A stretch of 64,000 nt of DNA from JAGRKR01 sp041397725 (GCA_041397725.1 JAWKVZ010000004.1:1-64000); one strand, 5' to 3'; positions 27,165-36,077 are shown, counted from the stretch's first letter. The notes: generated by a model from the letters alone, not told the origin. Numbers and translations: made by a program.

Positions 27165-27605
27165 GCTTCCCTCCTTGGCCGGACCTGCGCGGAAACTATA
27201 GCAGATCTCGCAATCGCATGGCTCGGACGATATCACGCGCAAGCCGTCTTGCCGCGCCGGCCGTGCACACCCTCTGTCGGAGCATGCGGCCAGCAATGCA
27301 CAATGGCTCTAGAGCGGGATCCGCTCCGAGGCCCCGCATCCGCGATCCCTCGCAGCCGTGAACCACACGTTCAATCCTGATCATGGGGCGAATTTGATCA
27401 TGGGGCGTCAGTCACGTGCCCGGCGCCAGCGCGCCGCGCGTGCATCCGACCGCTTTCAGCCTATGCACGAAAATGGGCGCGCGCGTGTCACCGCGCGGTG
27501 GATCACACACCGTACGCTGAAACGCCTGTTCTCGATGGGAAACGATCAGAACGCGCCGAGCTGTCGATGAAGGCGCCCCGCGCGTCCATCGAAGCCGCTC
27601 GCGTT
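27165..27605. other. Intergenic region with direct repeats and stem-loops
   Basis: About 440 bp between rpmF and the small membrane protein gene. It contains GAGCGG-GAT-CCGCTC (27312-27326), the tandem 13-bp repeat at 27378-27407 and the long imperfect stem ending in the rpmF stop codon. TCTAGAGC followed by a short dyad is similar to dispersed intergenic repeats seen in Hyphomicrobiales, so this may be a copy of such an element. No gene is seen. Confidence 0.45.
27378..27407. repeat. Two 13-bp direct repeats with TGATCA cores
   Basis: TGATCATGGGGCG occurs at 27378-27390 and again at 27395-27407, separated by AATT, so the palindromic TGATCA cores are 17 bp apart. It is either a binding site for a dimeric protein or part of a dispersed intergenic repeat. 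Confidence 0.6.
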
Positions 27606-27607
27606 CT
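27548..27607 (-). terminator. Long imperfect stem-loop at the end of rpmF
   Basis: AGAACGCG at 27548-27555 pairs with CGCGTTCT at 27600-27607. Inner pairings CGAGC/GCTCG and TCGATG/CATCGA extend the stem. The outer arm overlaps the rpmF stop codon. No T-run follows on the minus strand, so it may act as an mRNA end-protecting structure or a weak terminator. Confidence 0.4.
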
Positions 27608-27791
27608 AGACGTCCTCTTGCGGCTCGAGGATCTGGCGGCCGCGGTACTTGCCCGACTTCAGGTCGATATGATGAGGCCGGCGCAGCTCGCCCGACTCCT
27701 TGTCCTCGACGTAGGTCGGCGACTTCAGCGCGTCGGCCGAACGCCGGAAGCCGCGCTTCATCGGCGAGGTTTTTCGCTTGGGAACTGCCAT
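27606..27791 (-). CDS. rpmF: 50S ribosomal protein L32
   Basis: This 61-residue protein is full length for alphaproteobacterial L32. It begins AVPKRKTSPMKRGFRRSAD and has the conserved RRPHHIDLKSGKYRGRQI block. It is a component of the large ribosomal subunit near the peptidyl-transferase centre. The zinc-binding cysteines of some L32 forms are absent, as is usual in this group. ATG at 27791 follows AGAGGG. In several alphaproteobacteria rpmF is followed by plsX; here it stands alone. Confidence 0.97.
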   Translation of the reverse strand: MAVPKRKTSPMKRGFRRSADALKSPTYVEDKESGELRRPHHIDLKSGKYRGRQILEPQEDV

Positions 27792-28003
27792 CTTACCCTC
27801 TCTGAATCGCAATAACCGGCAGGACCCATGCCGGGTCTCGACCAGTTGCACGGGTGCCGGAAACATCACGTCTCGCCGACCGGTCGCCGGGCGCGGGCTG
27901 GGCCTTTGCGCCCTTCTGCGGCGGTCCGCGGAAGCTGTCAGAGCGGCGTTATAACGGCAATCGCCAGCCTTGACCAGCCCCGCAGTCGTTCACGGGACGT
28001 TCG

Positions 28004-28162
28004 TCAGCGCCGGTCCTCGGGACCATCGCTGTCCTCCAGGGCGCGCCACGCCGCCCCGTCCAGATCCTCGAACTGGCCGCTGCGCAGGGCCCAGAGAAAG
28101 CCGAGCAGTCCGAGGCCGCCGAGCGCCAGGGCCGCCGGAATCAGCCATGCAAGCGCAGTCAT
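28004..28162 (-). CDS. ccoS: cbb3-type oxidase assembly protein CcoS
   Basis: This 52-residue single-helix membrane protein (LAWLIPAALALGGLGLLGFLWALRSGQFEDLDG) closes the cco operon. The GQFEDLDG stretch after the helix is characteristic of CcoS/FixS. It is needed for insertion of haem b and copper into CcoN in other bacteria. Its ATG overlaps the ccoI stop codon (ATGA), so the two are translationally coupled. Confidence 0.93.
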   Translation of the reverse strand: MTALAWLIPAALALGGLGLLGFLWALRSGQFEDLDGAAWRALEDSDGPEDRR

Positions 28163-30378
28163 CGGCGCAACTCCAGTTTCCGGGTCCTCAGTCGCAGCGC
28201 GTTCGCGGTGACGGCGATCGAGGACCCTGACATCGCCAGCGCCGCGATCAGGGGCGTCACCAGACCCGCCATGGCCAGCGGCACGCATACGATATTATAG
28301 GCGATCGCGATCGCGAAATTCTGCAACGCCATGGCGCGCGCCGCCTTGGCAACGGCCAGCGTTTCCACGACCGGCCCCAGATGCTCGCCCTGGAACACCA
28401 CATCGGCCGCCGTCTGACTGATGTCGGCGGCACTCGACGGAGAGATCGATGCGTGGGCGCTCGCCAGCGCCGGGGCGTCGTTGAGGCCATCACCGATCAT
28501 CACGACCCGGCGACCGGCGGCACGCAACTCCTGCAAGCGCGCGATCTTGCCCTCCGGCCCCACCTGACCGCGCCAGGTGCCGATCCCGGCCGCCCGCGCC
28601 GCGTCGTCCACCGCAGCGGCGCGATCACCCGACAGCAACTCGACGGCGTAGCCGGCCCGGCCAAGTGCGCGGACGATCTCGGGCGCGTCCGGACGCAGTG
28701 CGTCCTCCATGCGGAACCCGACCGGTTCGCTCTTGCCGCGCCGGTGCCATAGCGTGGCGCCGTCGGCAGATCCCACGGCAGCGATGCCGACCCAATCGGC
28801 GCGGCCGAGGCGCTCCTGTCCCTGCGGGGTCTCGAGCAGGAGGCCGCAGCCCGCCACCTCGGTAATGCCGTCGACGGCTGCCACGCTGAGCCCTCGCCGC
28901 TCCGCAGCCCGCACGATCGCGCGCGAGTAGGGGTGGCGGCTGTGGGCGGCAAGTCGCGCCGCGGCGGCCAGCGCCGCATCGCCGATCTCGTCGGCGTTGG
29001 CCAGTCGCGGCTCGCCGCGGGTGAGCGTACCCGTCTTGTCGAGCACCACCGCATCGGCCTCCGCCAGTCGCTCCAGGCCGTCTCCAGCCTTGATCACGAC
29101 GCCCCGTGCGAACAACCGGCTCGCGGCGGCGACCTGCACGGCCGGCACCGCCAGCGCCAGCGCACACGGACAGGTGATGATGAGAACCGCAATGGCATAG
29201 GTGAGCGCCGTCTCCCAGCCGACCCCCAGCAACAGCCAGCCGACCAGCGTCGCCAGACCCAGGATGTGCACCGCCGGGGCGTAGATCCTGGCGGCGCGAT
29301 CCGCGAGCCGGACGTAACGGCCGCGCCCCTGCTCGGCGGCGCTCATCAGGCGTCCGATCTCCGCGACGAGCGTGCCTTCGTCCGTCGCCGTCGCCTCCAC
29401 CTCGAGCGTGCCCACCGTGCTGACGGTGCCGGCGTAGACGCGAGCGCCCTCCTCGACGAGGCGCGGCACAGTCTCGCCGGTAATCAGGCTCTCCTCGATC
29501 TCGCCTCGCCCGCGCCGCACCAGCCCATCGACCGGCACGCGCTCGCCGGCGGCGATCTGCACGCGCATCCCCGCCATGAGGGCATGCGACGGCACGCGCG
29601 ACAGACGCCCGTCCTCGCCGATGACGGTTGCCACCATCGACTTGAGGCCGAGCAGGTTCTGTGCGGCGCCGCGAGCGCGCGTGCGCATGCGCTCGTCGAG
29701 GAAGCGGCCGATGAGAAGGAAGAAGGCCAGCGTGATCGCCGCGTCGAAATAGACCTGCTCCGTGCCTCTGATGGTCTGGAACAGGCTCATGCCGGTCGCG
29801 AGGATGATGCCGAGCGAGATCGGCACGTCCATGTTGAGGTGGCCGCCTCGGAGAGCGCGCCAGCCGGAGCGGAAAAAGGGCTGCCCGGCGTAGGCGATCG
29901 CCGGCAGCGCGATGAGCGCGGAAATCCAGTGGAAGAGCGAGCCGACCGTCGCGTCCATGTCACTCGCGTAGCCCGCCCAGACCGAAACCGAGAGCAACAT
30001 GACGTTGGCGGCGGCGAAGCCGGCGACGCCGACGCGGCGCAGAAGATCGCGCTCGTAGGCGCGGTCGTCCTCGGAGTTCTCGCGCGTCAGCTCGGCGGCC
30101 TTGAAGCCGCGGCGGTCGAGCACGTCGATAAGCCGCGGCACATCCGTCGCAGTCGGGTCGAGCACGACGGTGACGCGCTTGGCGGTCAGGTTCGCGCGCG
30201 CCATGCGCACGCCGTCGGCCTCCCGGAGCGCGCGCTCGATCGTGCTCATGCAGCCGCCGCAGCGCATATTCTCGACGGCGAGCGTCACGGAGCGCGTCGT
30301 TTCCGCCGAAGCCCCCGCCTGTCCCTGCCGCGCGAGTGCGGCGGCGTTCGCAGCGGGTCGGATCAGGGCTTCAGCCAT
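28159..30378 (-). CDS. ccoI: Copper-exporting P1B-type ATPase CcoI
   Basis: This 739-residue membrane ATPase supplies copper for cbb3 oxidase assembly (CcoI/FixI group). It has an N-terminal heavy-metal domain with MRCGGC (Cys40, Cys43), eight expected helices, TGE in the actuator domain (SLITGETVPR), and the CPC copper site in TCPCALALAVP. It also has the DKTGT phosphorylation site (VVLDKTGTLTRGEP), HP (HSRHPYSRA) and the GDGLNDAPAL hinge. ATG at 30378 follows GAGGAAAC and overlaps the end of ccoH by 16 bp. It is part of ccoGHIS downstream of ccoNOQP. Confidence 0.95.
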   Translation of the reverse strand: MAEALIRPAANAAALARQGQAGASAETTRSVTLAVENMRCGGCMSTIERALREADGVRMARANLTAKRVTVVLDPTATDVPRLIDVLDRRGFKAAELTRENSEDDRAYERDLLRRVGVAGFAAANVMLLSVSVWAGYASDMDATVGSLFHWISALIALPAIAYAGQPFFRSGWRALRGGHLNMDVPISLGIILATGMSLFQTIRGTEQVYFDAAITLAFFLLIGRFLDERMRTRARGAAQNLLGLKSMVATVIGEDGRLSRVPSHALMAGMRVQIAAGERVPVDGLVRRGRGEIEESLITGETVPRLVEEGARVYAGTVSTVGTLEVEATATDEGTLVAEIGRLMSAAEQGRGRYVRLADRAARIYAPAVHILGLATLVGWLLLGVGWETALTYAIAVLIITCPCALALAVPAVQVAAASRLFARGVVIKAGDGLERLAEADAVVLDKTGTLTRGEPRLANADEIGDAALAAAARLAAHSRHPYSRAIVRAAERRGLSVAAVDGITEVAGCGLLLETPQGQERLGRADWVGIAAVGSADGATLWHRRGKSEPVGFRMEDALRPDAPEIVRALGRAGYAVELLSGDRAAAVDDAARAAGIGTWRGQVGPEGKIARLQELRAAGRRVVMIGDGLNDAPALASAHASISPSSAADISQTAADVVFQGEHLGPVVETLAVAKAARAMALQNFAIAIAYNIVCVPLAMAGLVTPLIAALAMSGSSIAVTANALRLRTRKLELRR

Positions 30379-30860
30379 AGCCGTTTCCTCATGCGATAGA
30401 CGACCTGCTCGCGGTTGCTGGTCTGTCGCAGAGCCTCGACACCCAGCATCCACGTCCCCGCATCGAGCGCGCCGACAGAGACCTCATAGCGACCAGGGGC
30501 GATCTCGGAGAGAACCAGCCGGCGATCGAAGCGATCGGTGGAGGGACGCCCGAGCACGGCCTGGATCTGCAACGACGAGATGGGCAGCCCCGCCTTGTCG
30601 GATAGCACGAGGCGCAGCTTGCCGTCGGCGACCGCGACGTTGCCCGTCCAGCCGAGCTTCTCCTGCTCCGACGCCGCCAGGATGCGCTGGTTGTAGGCGA
30701 GCCCCTTGCGGTAGGCGTCCGGCGTGTCGAGCCCGGTATGCGTCTTGAGCGCGTAGTAGAGGAACACCCCATTGACGGCGAAGATCGTCGCGAAGAACAG
30801 GATCATGCCGTAGAGGACGTGACGCCCCTTGATCCCCTCGGGAAAGATTGAACTCGTCAT
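30363..30860 (-). CDS. ccoH: cbb3 oxidase accessory protein CcoH/FixH
   Basis: This 165-residue protein has one N-terminal membrane helix (HVLYGMILFFATIFAVNGVF) and a periplasmic beta-rich FixH domain (YNQRILAASEQEKLGW is the typical start of the soluble part). It is thought to help assemble CcoN with the other subunits. Its ATG overlaps the ccoG stop by 4 bp and its end overlaps ccoI by 16 bp, so the whole segment is tightly coupled. Confidence 0.93.
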   Translation of the reverse strand: MTSSIFPEGIKGRHVLYGMILFFATIFAVNGVFLYYALKTHTGLDTPDAYRKGLAYNQRILAASEQEKLGWTGNVAVADGKLRLVLSDKAGLPISSLQIQAVLGRPSTDRFDRRLVLSEIAPGRYEVSVGALDAGTWMLGVEALRQTSNREQVVYRMRKRLWLKP

Positions 30861-32386
30861 CGCTCGGGGCTCCTGAAAGTTGTTGCTCTGCGCGTCTCGG
30901 CGCCCAGATCCTTGTCGCGAACGACGAAAGAGAAGGACGTCGAGCCCCTTTTCAATTTCGCGGCCTCCACCGGAGGAACGGTGACGTAGACCTTCAGAGC
31001 TCGCAGGTCGTCGGGGACCACGTCGATGGAGGCATTCGCCGCCTCGAACTCGAGGACACGCACGCTGGCGCCCGGCAGCCCTTCGACGCGAAGCAGGAAG
31101 TGGCGGGTCTCGTAGCGCTTGTTGAGGATCTTGACCGTGTAACCGTTGCGCACGCTGCCGTCGGACAGGGTGACGAACAGTGGATTGCGATCCGCGAGAA
31201 CGTTCACTTCGAGCAGGGCGCGCTGCGACAGGGCCGCGAGCATGATCACGCCCACCACGGCCATGAGCGCCGTATAGAGGATCGTGCGCGGCCGGATGAG
31301 CTGAAGCCTGGCACGCTGGCCGTGCTCGACCGCGTCGAGATTGCGGAAGGTGTCGTAGGTGATCAGGTTCTTAGGCCGTCCCACCTTCTTCATGATGTCG
31401 TTGCAGGCATCGATGCACAGCGCGCACTGGATGCACTCGAGCTGCGAGCCATCGCGGATATCGATGCCCATCGGACAGACGGCGACGCAGGCCTTGCAAT
31501 CGATGCAATCGCCACGGCCTTCCCAGGGCTGCCCCTTCTTGTGCGGCCCGCGCGGCTCGCCGCGCCGATCATGATACGTGATCAGCAGCGAGTCCCGGTC
31601 GAACATGGCGCCCTGGATGCGCGGCCACGGGCACATGTAGATGCAGACCTGCTCGCGAGCGATCCCGCCCAGCAGGTACGTCGTGCCGGCGAAGATGCCG
31701 ATGAACATGTAGGCGATGGCCGGCGCGTTGCCCGTGACGAGTTCGCGTGCGAGCTTCGGCGCGTCGTCGAAGTAGAAGACGAAGGCACCGCCCGTGGCGA
31801 GCGCGATCAGGAGCCACGAGAGATGCGTCATTACCTTTCTGAAGATCTTGTTGGCTCCCCAGGGCTCCTTGTCGAGCCGCATGCGCTGATTGCGATCCCC
31901 CTGCCAGAACCGCTCGACAGCGATCATGAGATCGGTCCACACCGTCTGCGGGCACGTGTAGCCACACCAGACGCGGCCGGCGACGGAGGTGATCAGGAAC
32001 AGAGCCAGGGATGCCAGAACCAGCAGGCCGGTGACGTAATAGAACTCCTGCGGCCAGATCTCGAGGAAGAAGAAGAAAAAGCGCCGAGTCGGGAAGTCGA
32101 GCAGCACGGCCTGATCGGGCAGATGCGGCCCGCGATTCCATCTGAGCCACGGCAGCACGTAGTAGATGCCGAGCGTCAGGATCATGACGATCCACTTGAT
32201 ATTGCGGAACAGGCCCTTCGCGCGCCGCGCGTAGATCTTCTGACGGCCCGCATAGAGATCGCGCGTCTCCTTGCGGTTGACGGCCTCGGCCGCCACGACC
32301 GCAATGCCCGGCGCGGCCTCGCTCCCGGCGAGGGGCGAGATATAGGCGTCCCGATCGGGCTTGTTCGCTGCGTCCACGTTGCTCAT
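30857..32386 (-). CDS. ccoG: cbb3 oxidase accessory iron-sulfur protein CcoG
   Basis: This 509-residue membrane protein has several helices in the first half (first near IKWIVMILTLGIYYVLPWL). CGYTCPQTVW and YMCPWPRIQGAMFD follow, then two [4Fe-4S] motifs at about residues 275-325 (CIDCKACVAVCP and CIQCALCIDACN), and a periplasmic Ig-like C-terminal domain. CcoG/FixG has been shown in other bacteria to act as a cupric reductase that helps copper delivery to CcoI. It overlaps ccoH (ATGA) and is overlapped at its start by the stop of a 71-residue ORF. Confidence 0.95.
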   Translation of the reverse strand: MSNVDAANKPDRDAYISPLAGSEAAPGIAVVAAEAVNRKETRDLYAGRQKIYARRAKGLFRNIKWIVMILTLGIYYVLPWLRWNRGPHLPDQAVLLDFPTRRFFFFFLEIWPQEFYYVTGLLVLASLALFLITSVAGRVWCGYTCPQTVWTDLMIAVERFWQGDRNQRMRLDKEPWGANKIFRKVMTHLSWLLIALATGGAFVFYFDDAPKLARELVTGNAPAIAYMFIGIFAGTTYLLGGIAREQVCIYMCPWPRIQGAMFDRDSLLITYHDRRGEPRGPHKKGQPWEGRGDCIDCKACVAVCPMGIDIRDGSQLECIQCALCIDACNDIMKKVGRPKNLITYDTFRNLDAVEHGQRARLQLIRPRTILYTALMAVVGVIMLAALSQRALLEVNVLADRNPLFVTLSDGSVRNGYTVKILNKRYETRHFLLRVEGLPGASVRVLEFEAANASIDVVPDDLRALKVYVTVPPVEAAKLKRGSTSFSFVVRDKDLGAETRRATTFRSPER

Positions 32387-32598
32387 CGCCTGTCCTGCAG
32401 CCAGCGGTCCAATGCCCGCTTCAGTCCTGCGAGCCAGCCGCGATCTCCGTCACCGACAGCAACAGAAGATTCGGGCAATCGCTCGACCTGTAAAGGTGCG
32501 GCGGCGGGCAGCATGCCCGCCGTCGTCGTGCTCTCGGGTTCCCCCGCCCCTGCACCCTCATCGCCGCGCACGGCCAGACAGAGACAGCAGGTGCACAT
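32383..32598 (-). CDS. Small Cys-rich-headed ORF between ccoP and ccoG
   Basis: This 71-residue frame fills the gap between ccoP and ccoG exactly. AAGGGG directly after the ccoP stop serves as its ribosome binding site, and its own stop overlaps the ccoG ATG by 4 bp. It begins MCTCCLCLAVRGDEG, giving a CxCCxC cluster suited to metal binding, followed by a Pro/Ala-rich middle and a basic amphipathic end (WLAGLKRALDRWLQDRR). No signal peptide or membrane helix is evident. I do not recognise the family. The position and overlap argue that it is translated, and the cysteine cluster in an operon devoted to copper and iron cofactors is suggestive. It could also be a spurious frame. Confidence 0.55.
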   Translation of the reverse strand: MCTCCLCLAVRGDEGAGAGEPESTTTAGMLPAAAPLQVERLPESSVAVGDGDRGWLAGLKRALDRWLQDRR

Positions 32599-32607
32599 GG
32601 CAACCCC

Positions 32608-33480
32608 TTATTTTACGCCACCGCCGAGCGAATGAACGTAGACGGTGAGCATCTTGATCGTGACGGGATCAAGCCGGCCTTCCCAATGCGGCATCACGCC
32701 ACCTCGTCCAGTCCGGATGCTCTCGACGATGTCGGCACGCCGCCCGCCGTAGAGCCAGATGCCATCCGTCAGGTTCGGCCCGCCCTGCTGCTGCATGCCC
32801 TTTCCGTCCTTGCCGTGGCAAGACGCGCACTGCTGGGCAAACACCTTCTCGCCGCGAGGCACAGCCGCTGCGTCGGTGGAGCGACGCGAGAGGCTGAGGA
32901 CGTACTCGGCGACATCGGAGATCTCGCTATCCTTCAGCAGCTTGTCGACGCCGAACTTCGGCATGTCGCTGATGCGGGTGCTCGCGTGAGTCGAGCGGAT
33001 CCCGTGGAGCAGCGTCTTCTCGATGTCGGCGAGCCGGCCACCCCAGATCCAGTCGTCATCGTTGAGATTGGGATAGCCGACCGTGCCGGCGGCGCCACGC
33101 CCATGGCAGGGCGCGCAGTTGTCGCCGAAGGCTGCCGCACCGCCCGCCCGAGCGAAGGCGAAGAGGTCCGGTTTCTTCTGAATGTCGGCGAGAGGCGTCG
33201 CCTTGATGCCCTCGACGAACTTCGTCTGACGGGCCTTGGCTGCAGCGATCTCGTCCGTCACCGTCTGTCGCTGGCTGTACCCCCAGATGCCCTTCGTATA
33301 GCCGTTGAGCGTCGGCCATGCCGGGTAGACGATCCAGTAGCCGATGGACCAGATGATGCTGACGTAGAAGACGTAGAGCCACCACTTCGGCAACGGCTTG
33401 TTGAGCTCCCTCAGGTCGCCGTCCCAGACGTGACCCGTGGTCTCGATGCCGGATACTTCGTCGACGTGCTTCTCAGCCAT
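32608..33480 (-). CDS. ccoP: cbb3 cytochrome oxidase subunit III (dihaem cytochrome c)
   Basis: This 290-residue membrane-anchored cytochrome has one helix (WWLYVFYVSIIWSIGYWIVY, about residues 33-52). Two haem c sites follow: CAPCH at residues 122-126 and CASCH at 218-222. Likely axial Met ligands lie in DMPKFG and VMPHWEG. It passes electrons from soluble cytochrome c to CcoO and CcoN. ATG at 33480 follows GGGGGC and overlaps ccoQ by 8 bp. The N-terminal DEVSGIETTGHVWDGDLREL is the usual CcoP head. Confidence 0.96.
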   Translation of the reverse strand: MAEKHVDEVSGIETTGHVWDGDLRELNKPLPKWWLYVFYVSIIWSIGYWIVYPAWPTLNGYTKGIWGYSQRQTVTDEIAAAKARQTKFVEGIKATPLADIQKKPDLFAFARAGGAAAFGDNCAPCHGRGAAGTVGYPNLNDDDWIWGGRLADIEKTLLHGIRSTHASTRISDMPKFGVDKLLKDSEISDVAEYVLSLSRRSTDAAAVPRGEKVFAQQCASCHGKDGKGMQQQGGPNLTDGIWLYGGRRADIVESIRTGRGGVMPHWEGRLDPVTIKMLTVYVHSLGGGVK

Positions 33481-33655
33481 GTCTGCCCCCAGTCCTCGTG
33501 TTCTGCTCGTCTCCTTCGAGCGGCAGACGCGCAGCGCGATCGAATTTCTGCTTGTTGCCGGGCCACAAGGCGTAGACGAGGACGCCGGCGAACAAGAGCG
33601 TGAACAATGCCATCGCCGTGATCTGCGAGACGAAGGCAACGGTTTGATAAGTCAT
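33473..33655 (-). CDS. ccoQ: cbb3 cytochrome oxidase subunit IV
   Basis: This 60-residue single-helix protein (QITAMALFTLLFAGVLVYALWP) has the CcoQ/FixQ pattern NKQKFDRAARLPL after the helix. It stabilises the oxidase complex in other species. It lies 14 bp after ccoO and overlaps the start of ccoP. Confidence 0.92.
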   Translation of the reverse strand: MTYQTVAFVSQITAMALFTLLFAGVLVYALWPGNKQKFDRAARLPLEGDEQNTRTGGRHG

Positions 33656-33669
33656 GGGTTATTGCCTCC

Positions 33670-34395
33670 TCACCGCAGATTGGGACCTTTGGCGTCGAAC
33701 TTGGTGAAATCGACGAGTGTGCCGAGCACCTGCAAGTAGGCGATCATGGCATCAAGCTCGGTAATCTCATCCGGCTTGCCGTCGAAGACCCGGGAGTCCG
33801 CCTTGGGATAGCGCTTCTGCAGCTCTCGCCGCGACCGGCTGCCTCCCTTGGCCTGCAGCTCGAGATCGGACTTCGCCAGCTTGATCATCTCGTCCGTGTA
33901 GGGGACGCCGACGATCTGGTTCGCCCGCAGACGCGCCGCGATGTCGTCGTACTTGAGCTTGCGCTTCTCGAGGAACGGGTAGCCCGGCATGATCGACGCC
34001 GGTACGAGGGCCGACGGCTTGCGCATGTGCTCGACGTGCCAGGCGTCCGAGTACTTGCCGCCAACACGCGCCAGATCGGGCCCGGTACGCTTCGAGCCCC
34101 ACTGGAACGGATGGTCGTACATGCTCTCGGCCGCGAGAGAGTAGTGGCCATAGCGCTCGACCTCGTCGCGCAACGAGCGGATCATCTGGCTATGGCAGTT
34201 GTAGCATCCCTCACGGATGTAGATGTCGCGCCCCGCCAGCTCGAGCGGAGTGTAGGGGCGCATGCCTTGCACCTTCTCGATCGTCGATTTGAGAAAGAAC
34301 AGAGGCACGAGTTCGACGAGACCGCCGATAGCCACCGCGATCAGGATGCCGATCAGCATCACGATCGAGTTCTTTTCGAAGACTTCATGTTTCAT
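33670..34395 (-). CDS. ccoO: cbb3 cytochrome oxidase subunit II (monohaem cytochrome c)
   Basis: This 241-residue protein has an N-terminal membrane anchor (IVMLIGILIAVAIGGLVELV) and one haem c site, CYNCH at residues 64-68. GSKRTGPDLARVGGKYSDAW is the characteristic region that follows. The axial Met is probably in IMPGYPFL. ATG at 34395 follows GGGGACC; a GTG at 34413 is in frame but lacks a ribosome binding site. It lies 14 bp downstream of ccoN. Confidence 0.96.
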   Translation of the reverse strand: MKHEVFEKNSIVMLIGILIAVAIGGLVELVPLFFLKSTIEKVQGMRPYTPLELAGRDIYIREGCYNCHSQMIRSLRDEVERYGHYSLAAESMYDHPFQWGSKRTGPDLARVGGKYSDAWHVEHMRKPSALVPASIMPGYPFLEKRKLKYDDIAARLRANQIVGVPYTDEMIKLAKSDLELQAKGGSRSRRELQKRYPKADSRVFDGKPDEITELDAMIAYLQVLGTLVDFTKFDAKGPNLR

Positions 34396-34409
34396 GGATA
34401 GGTCCCCGT

Positions 34410-36077
34410 TCACGCAGCCGGAGTAGCAAGCGCGCCCGGACGGAACTCCGGAGCGGCGGCCACAGCGGGTTGATCAGCGGCATCGACCGGCTCATCGCCT
34501 CGCACGGTCCGCCAGACGTTGTAGGCCATGATCAGCGAGCCGAGGACGAACAGCAGTCCACCGACGGCGCGGATGATGTAGAAGGGCTTCATGGCCTCGA
34601 CCGTCTCGATGAACGAGTACGAGAGGAAGCCGAGCTTGTCGTAGGCCCGCCACATCAGACCCTGCAGGATGCCCGACACCCACATGGAGGTGATGTAGAG
34701 CAGGATGCCGAGGGTCGAGATCCAGAAGTGCCACTCGACGAGCTTGAGCGAGTAGAGCGCCTTGCGCTTCCACAGCCACGGAACGAGACAGTAGACGGCG
34801 CCGAAGGTGACCATGCCGACCCAGCCGAGCGCACCGGAGTGCACGTGACCGATGGTCCAGTCGGTATAGTGCGACAGCGAGTTGACCGCCTTGACGCTCA
34901 TGAGCGGGCCTTCGAAGGTGCTCATGCCGTAGAAGGCGACGGACACGACGAGCAACCGCACGACCGGATCGGTCCTGAGCTTGTCCCAGGCGCCCGACAG
35001 CGTCATCAGGCCATTGATCATGCCGCCCCACGAGGGCATCCACAGCATGATCGAGAAGGTCATGCCGAGCGTCTGCGCCCAATCGGGCAGTGCCGTGTAG
35101 TGGAGATGGTGCGGACCTGCCCAGATGTAGAGGAAGATCAGCGTCCAGAAGTGCACGATCGAGAGCCGGTAGGAATAGATCGGCCGCTCCACCCGCTTCG
35201 GGATGAAGTAGTACATGATCCCGAGGAAGCCGGCGGTCAGGAAGAAGCCCACCGCGTTGTGGCCGTACCACCACTGCGTCATCGCGTCCTGCACGCCACC
35301 GAAGACCGTGTAGCTCTTGCCACCGGTCAGCGAGACGGGGATCGCAAGGTTGTTGACGATGTGCAGCATCGCGATCGTGACGATGAACGCGAGGTAGAAC
35401 CAGTTCGCCACGTAGATGTGCGGCTCCTTGCGCTTCGCCAGCGTGCCGACGAAGACGAGGAAGTAGACCACCCACACGAGTGTCAGCCAGAGGTCGATGT
35501 ACCACTCGGGCTCGGCGTATTCCTTGCCCTGCGTGACGCCGAGGATGTAGCCCGTCGCCGCGAGAACGATGAATAGCTGATAGCCCCAGACCACGAACCA
35601 CGGCGCCCAGCGTCCGGCCAACCGCGCGCGGCTGGTACGCTGCACCACATAGAACGACGTCGCCAACAGGATGTTGCCGCCGAATGCGAAGATCACCGCC
35701 GACGTGTGCAGCGGGCGCAGACGGCCGAAATTGGTCCATGGCCAGTCGAAGTTGAGGGCCGGGAAGGCGAGCTGCCAAGCGATGATGTCGCCGACGAGGA
35801 AGCCTGCGATGCCCCAGAAAACGGTAGCGATTGTCGCAACGCGCACCGGCCCGTCCATGTAGGACTGGGCCTCCGCCGCGTCGACGGGTTTGAAGGCGTG
35901 GGTCAGCAGGTAAAGCGCTGCGAGAATGCAGGCGCCTGCCAGCACGACGCCGTGGAACGCGATTGCTTCATCCGCGCCCTTGAATGCCAGAAAGAGCCCG
36001 AGCAGGGTGCCCAGGCCAGCCCCCATTACAGCGATCGCATCGGAGAATGCGACCTTTTCAACTCTCGTATCGGCCAT
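34410..36077 (-). CDS. ccoN: cbb3 cytochrome oxidase catalytic subunit I
   Basis: This 555-residue polytopic protein (twelve or more helices) holds the low-spin haem b and the high-spin haem/CuB centre. Histidine ligands are visible in LRPLHTSAVIFAFGGN, WYGHNAVGFF, IWAGPHHLHYTALPDW and TIGHVHSGALGWVGM. It reduces O2 with high affinity at the cytoplasmic membrane under low oxygen. ATG at 36077 follows GGAGGGAG; the frame is open upstream without conserved sequence. A perfect FNR/FixK-type site lies 92 bp upstream. It is the first gene of the ccoNOQP-ccoGHIS operon. Confidence 0.97.
   Translation of the reverse strand: MADTRVEKVAFSDAIAVMGAGLGTLLGLFLAFKGADEAIAFHGVVLAGACILAALYLLTHAFKPVDAAEAQSYMDGPVRVATIATVFWGIAGFLVGDIIAWQLAFPALNFDWPWTNFGRLRPLHTSAVIFAFGGNILLATSFYVVQRTSRARLAGRWAPWFVVWGYQLFIVLAATGYILGVTQGKEYAEPEWYIDLWLTLVWVVYFLVFVGTLAKRKEPHIYVANWFYLAFIVTIAMLHIVNNLAIPVSLTGGKSYTVFGGVQDAMTQWWYGHNAVGFFLTAGFLGIMYYFIPKRVERPIYSYRLSIVHFWTLIFLYIWAGPHHLHYTALPDWAQTLGMTFSIMLWMPSWGGMINGLMTLSGAWDKLRTDPVVRLLVVSVAFYGMSTFEGPLMSVKAVNSLSHYTDWTIGHVHSGALGWVGMVTFGAVYCLVPWLWKRKALYSLKLVEWHFWISTLGILLYITSMWVSGILQGLMWRAYDKLGFLSYSFIETVEAMKPFYIIRAVGGLLFVLGSLIMAYNVWRTVRGDEPVDAADQPAVAAAPEFRPGALATPAA

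Noticed and set aside
27165..28003. Possible tRNA or small RNA genes around rpmF
   Set aside because: Dyads are present but no tRNA cloverleaf, T-arm consensus or clear small-RNA promoter-terminator pair was found.
34470..35576. Plus-strand frame opposite ccoN
   Set aside because: Antisense shadow rich in His, Asp and Arg without family similarity.
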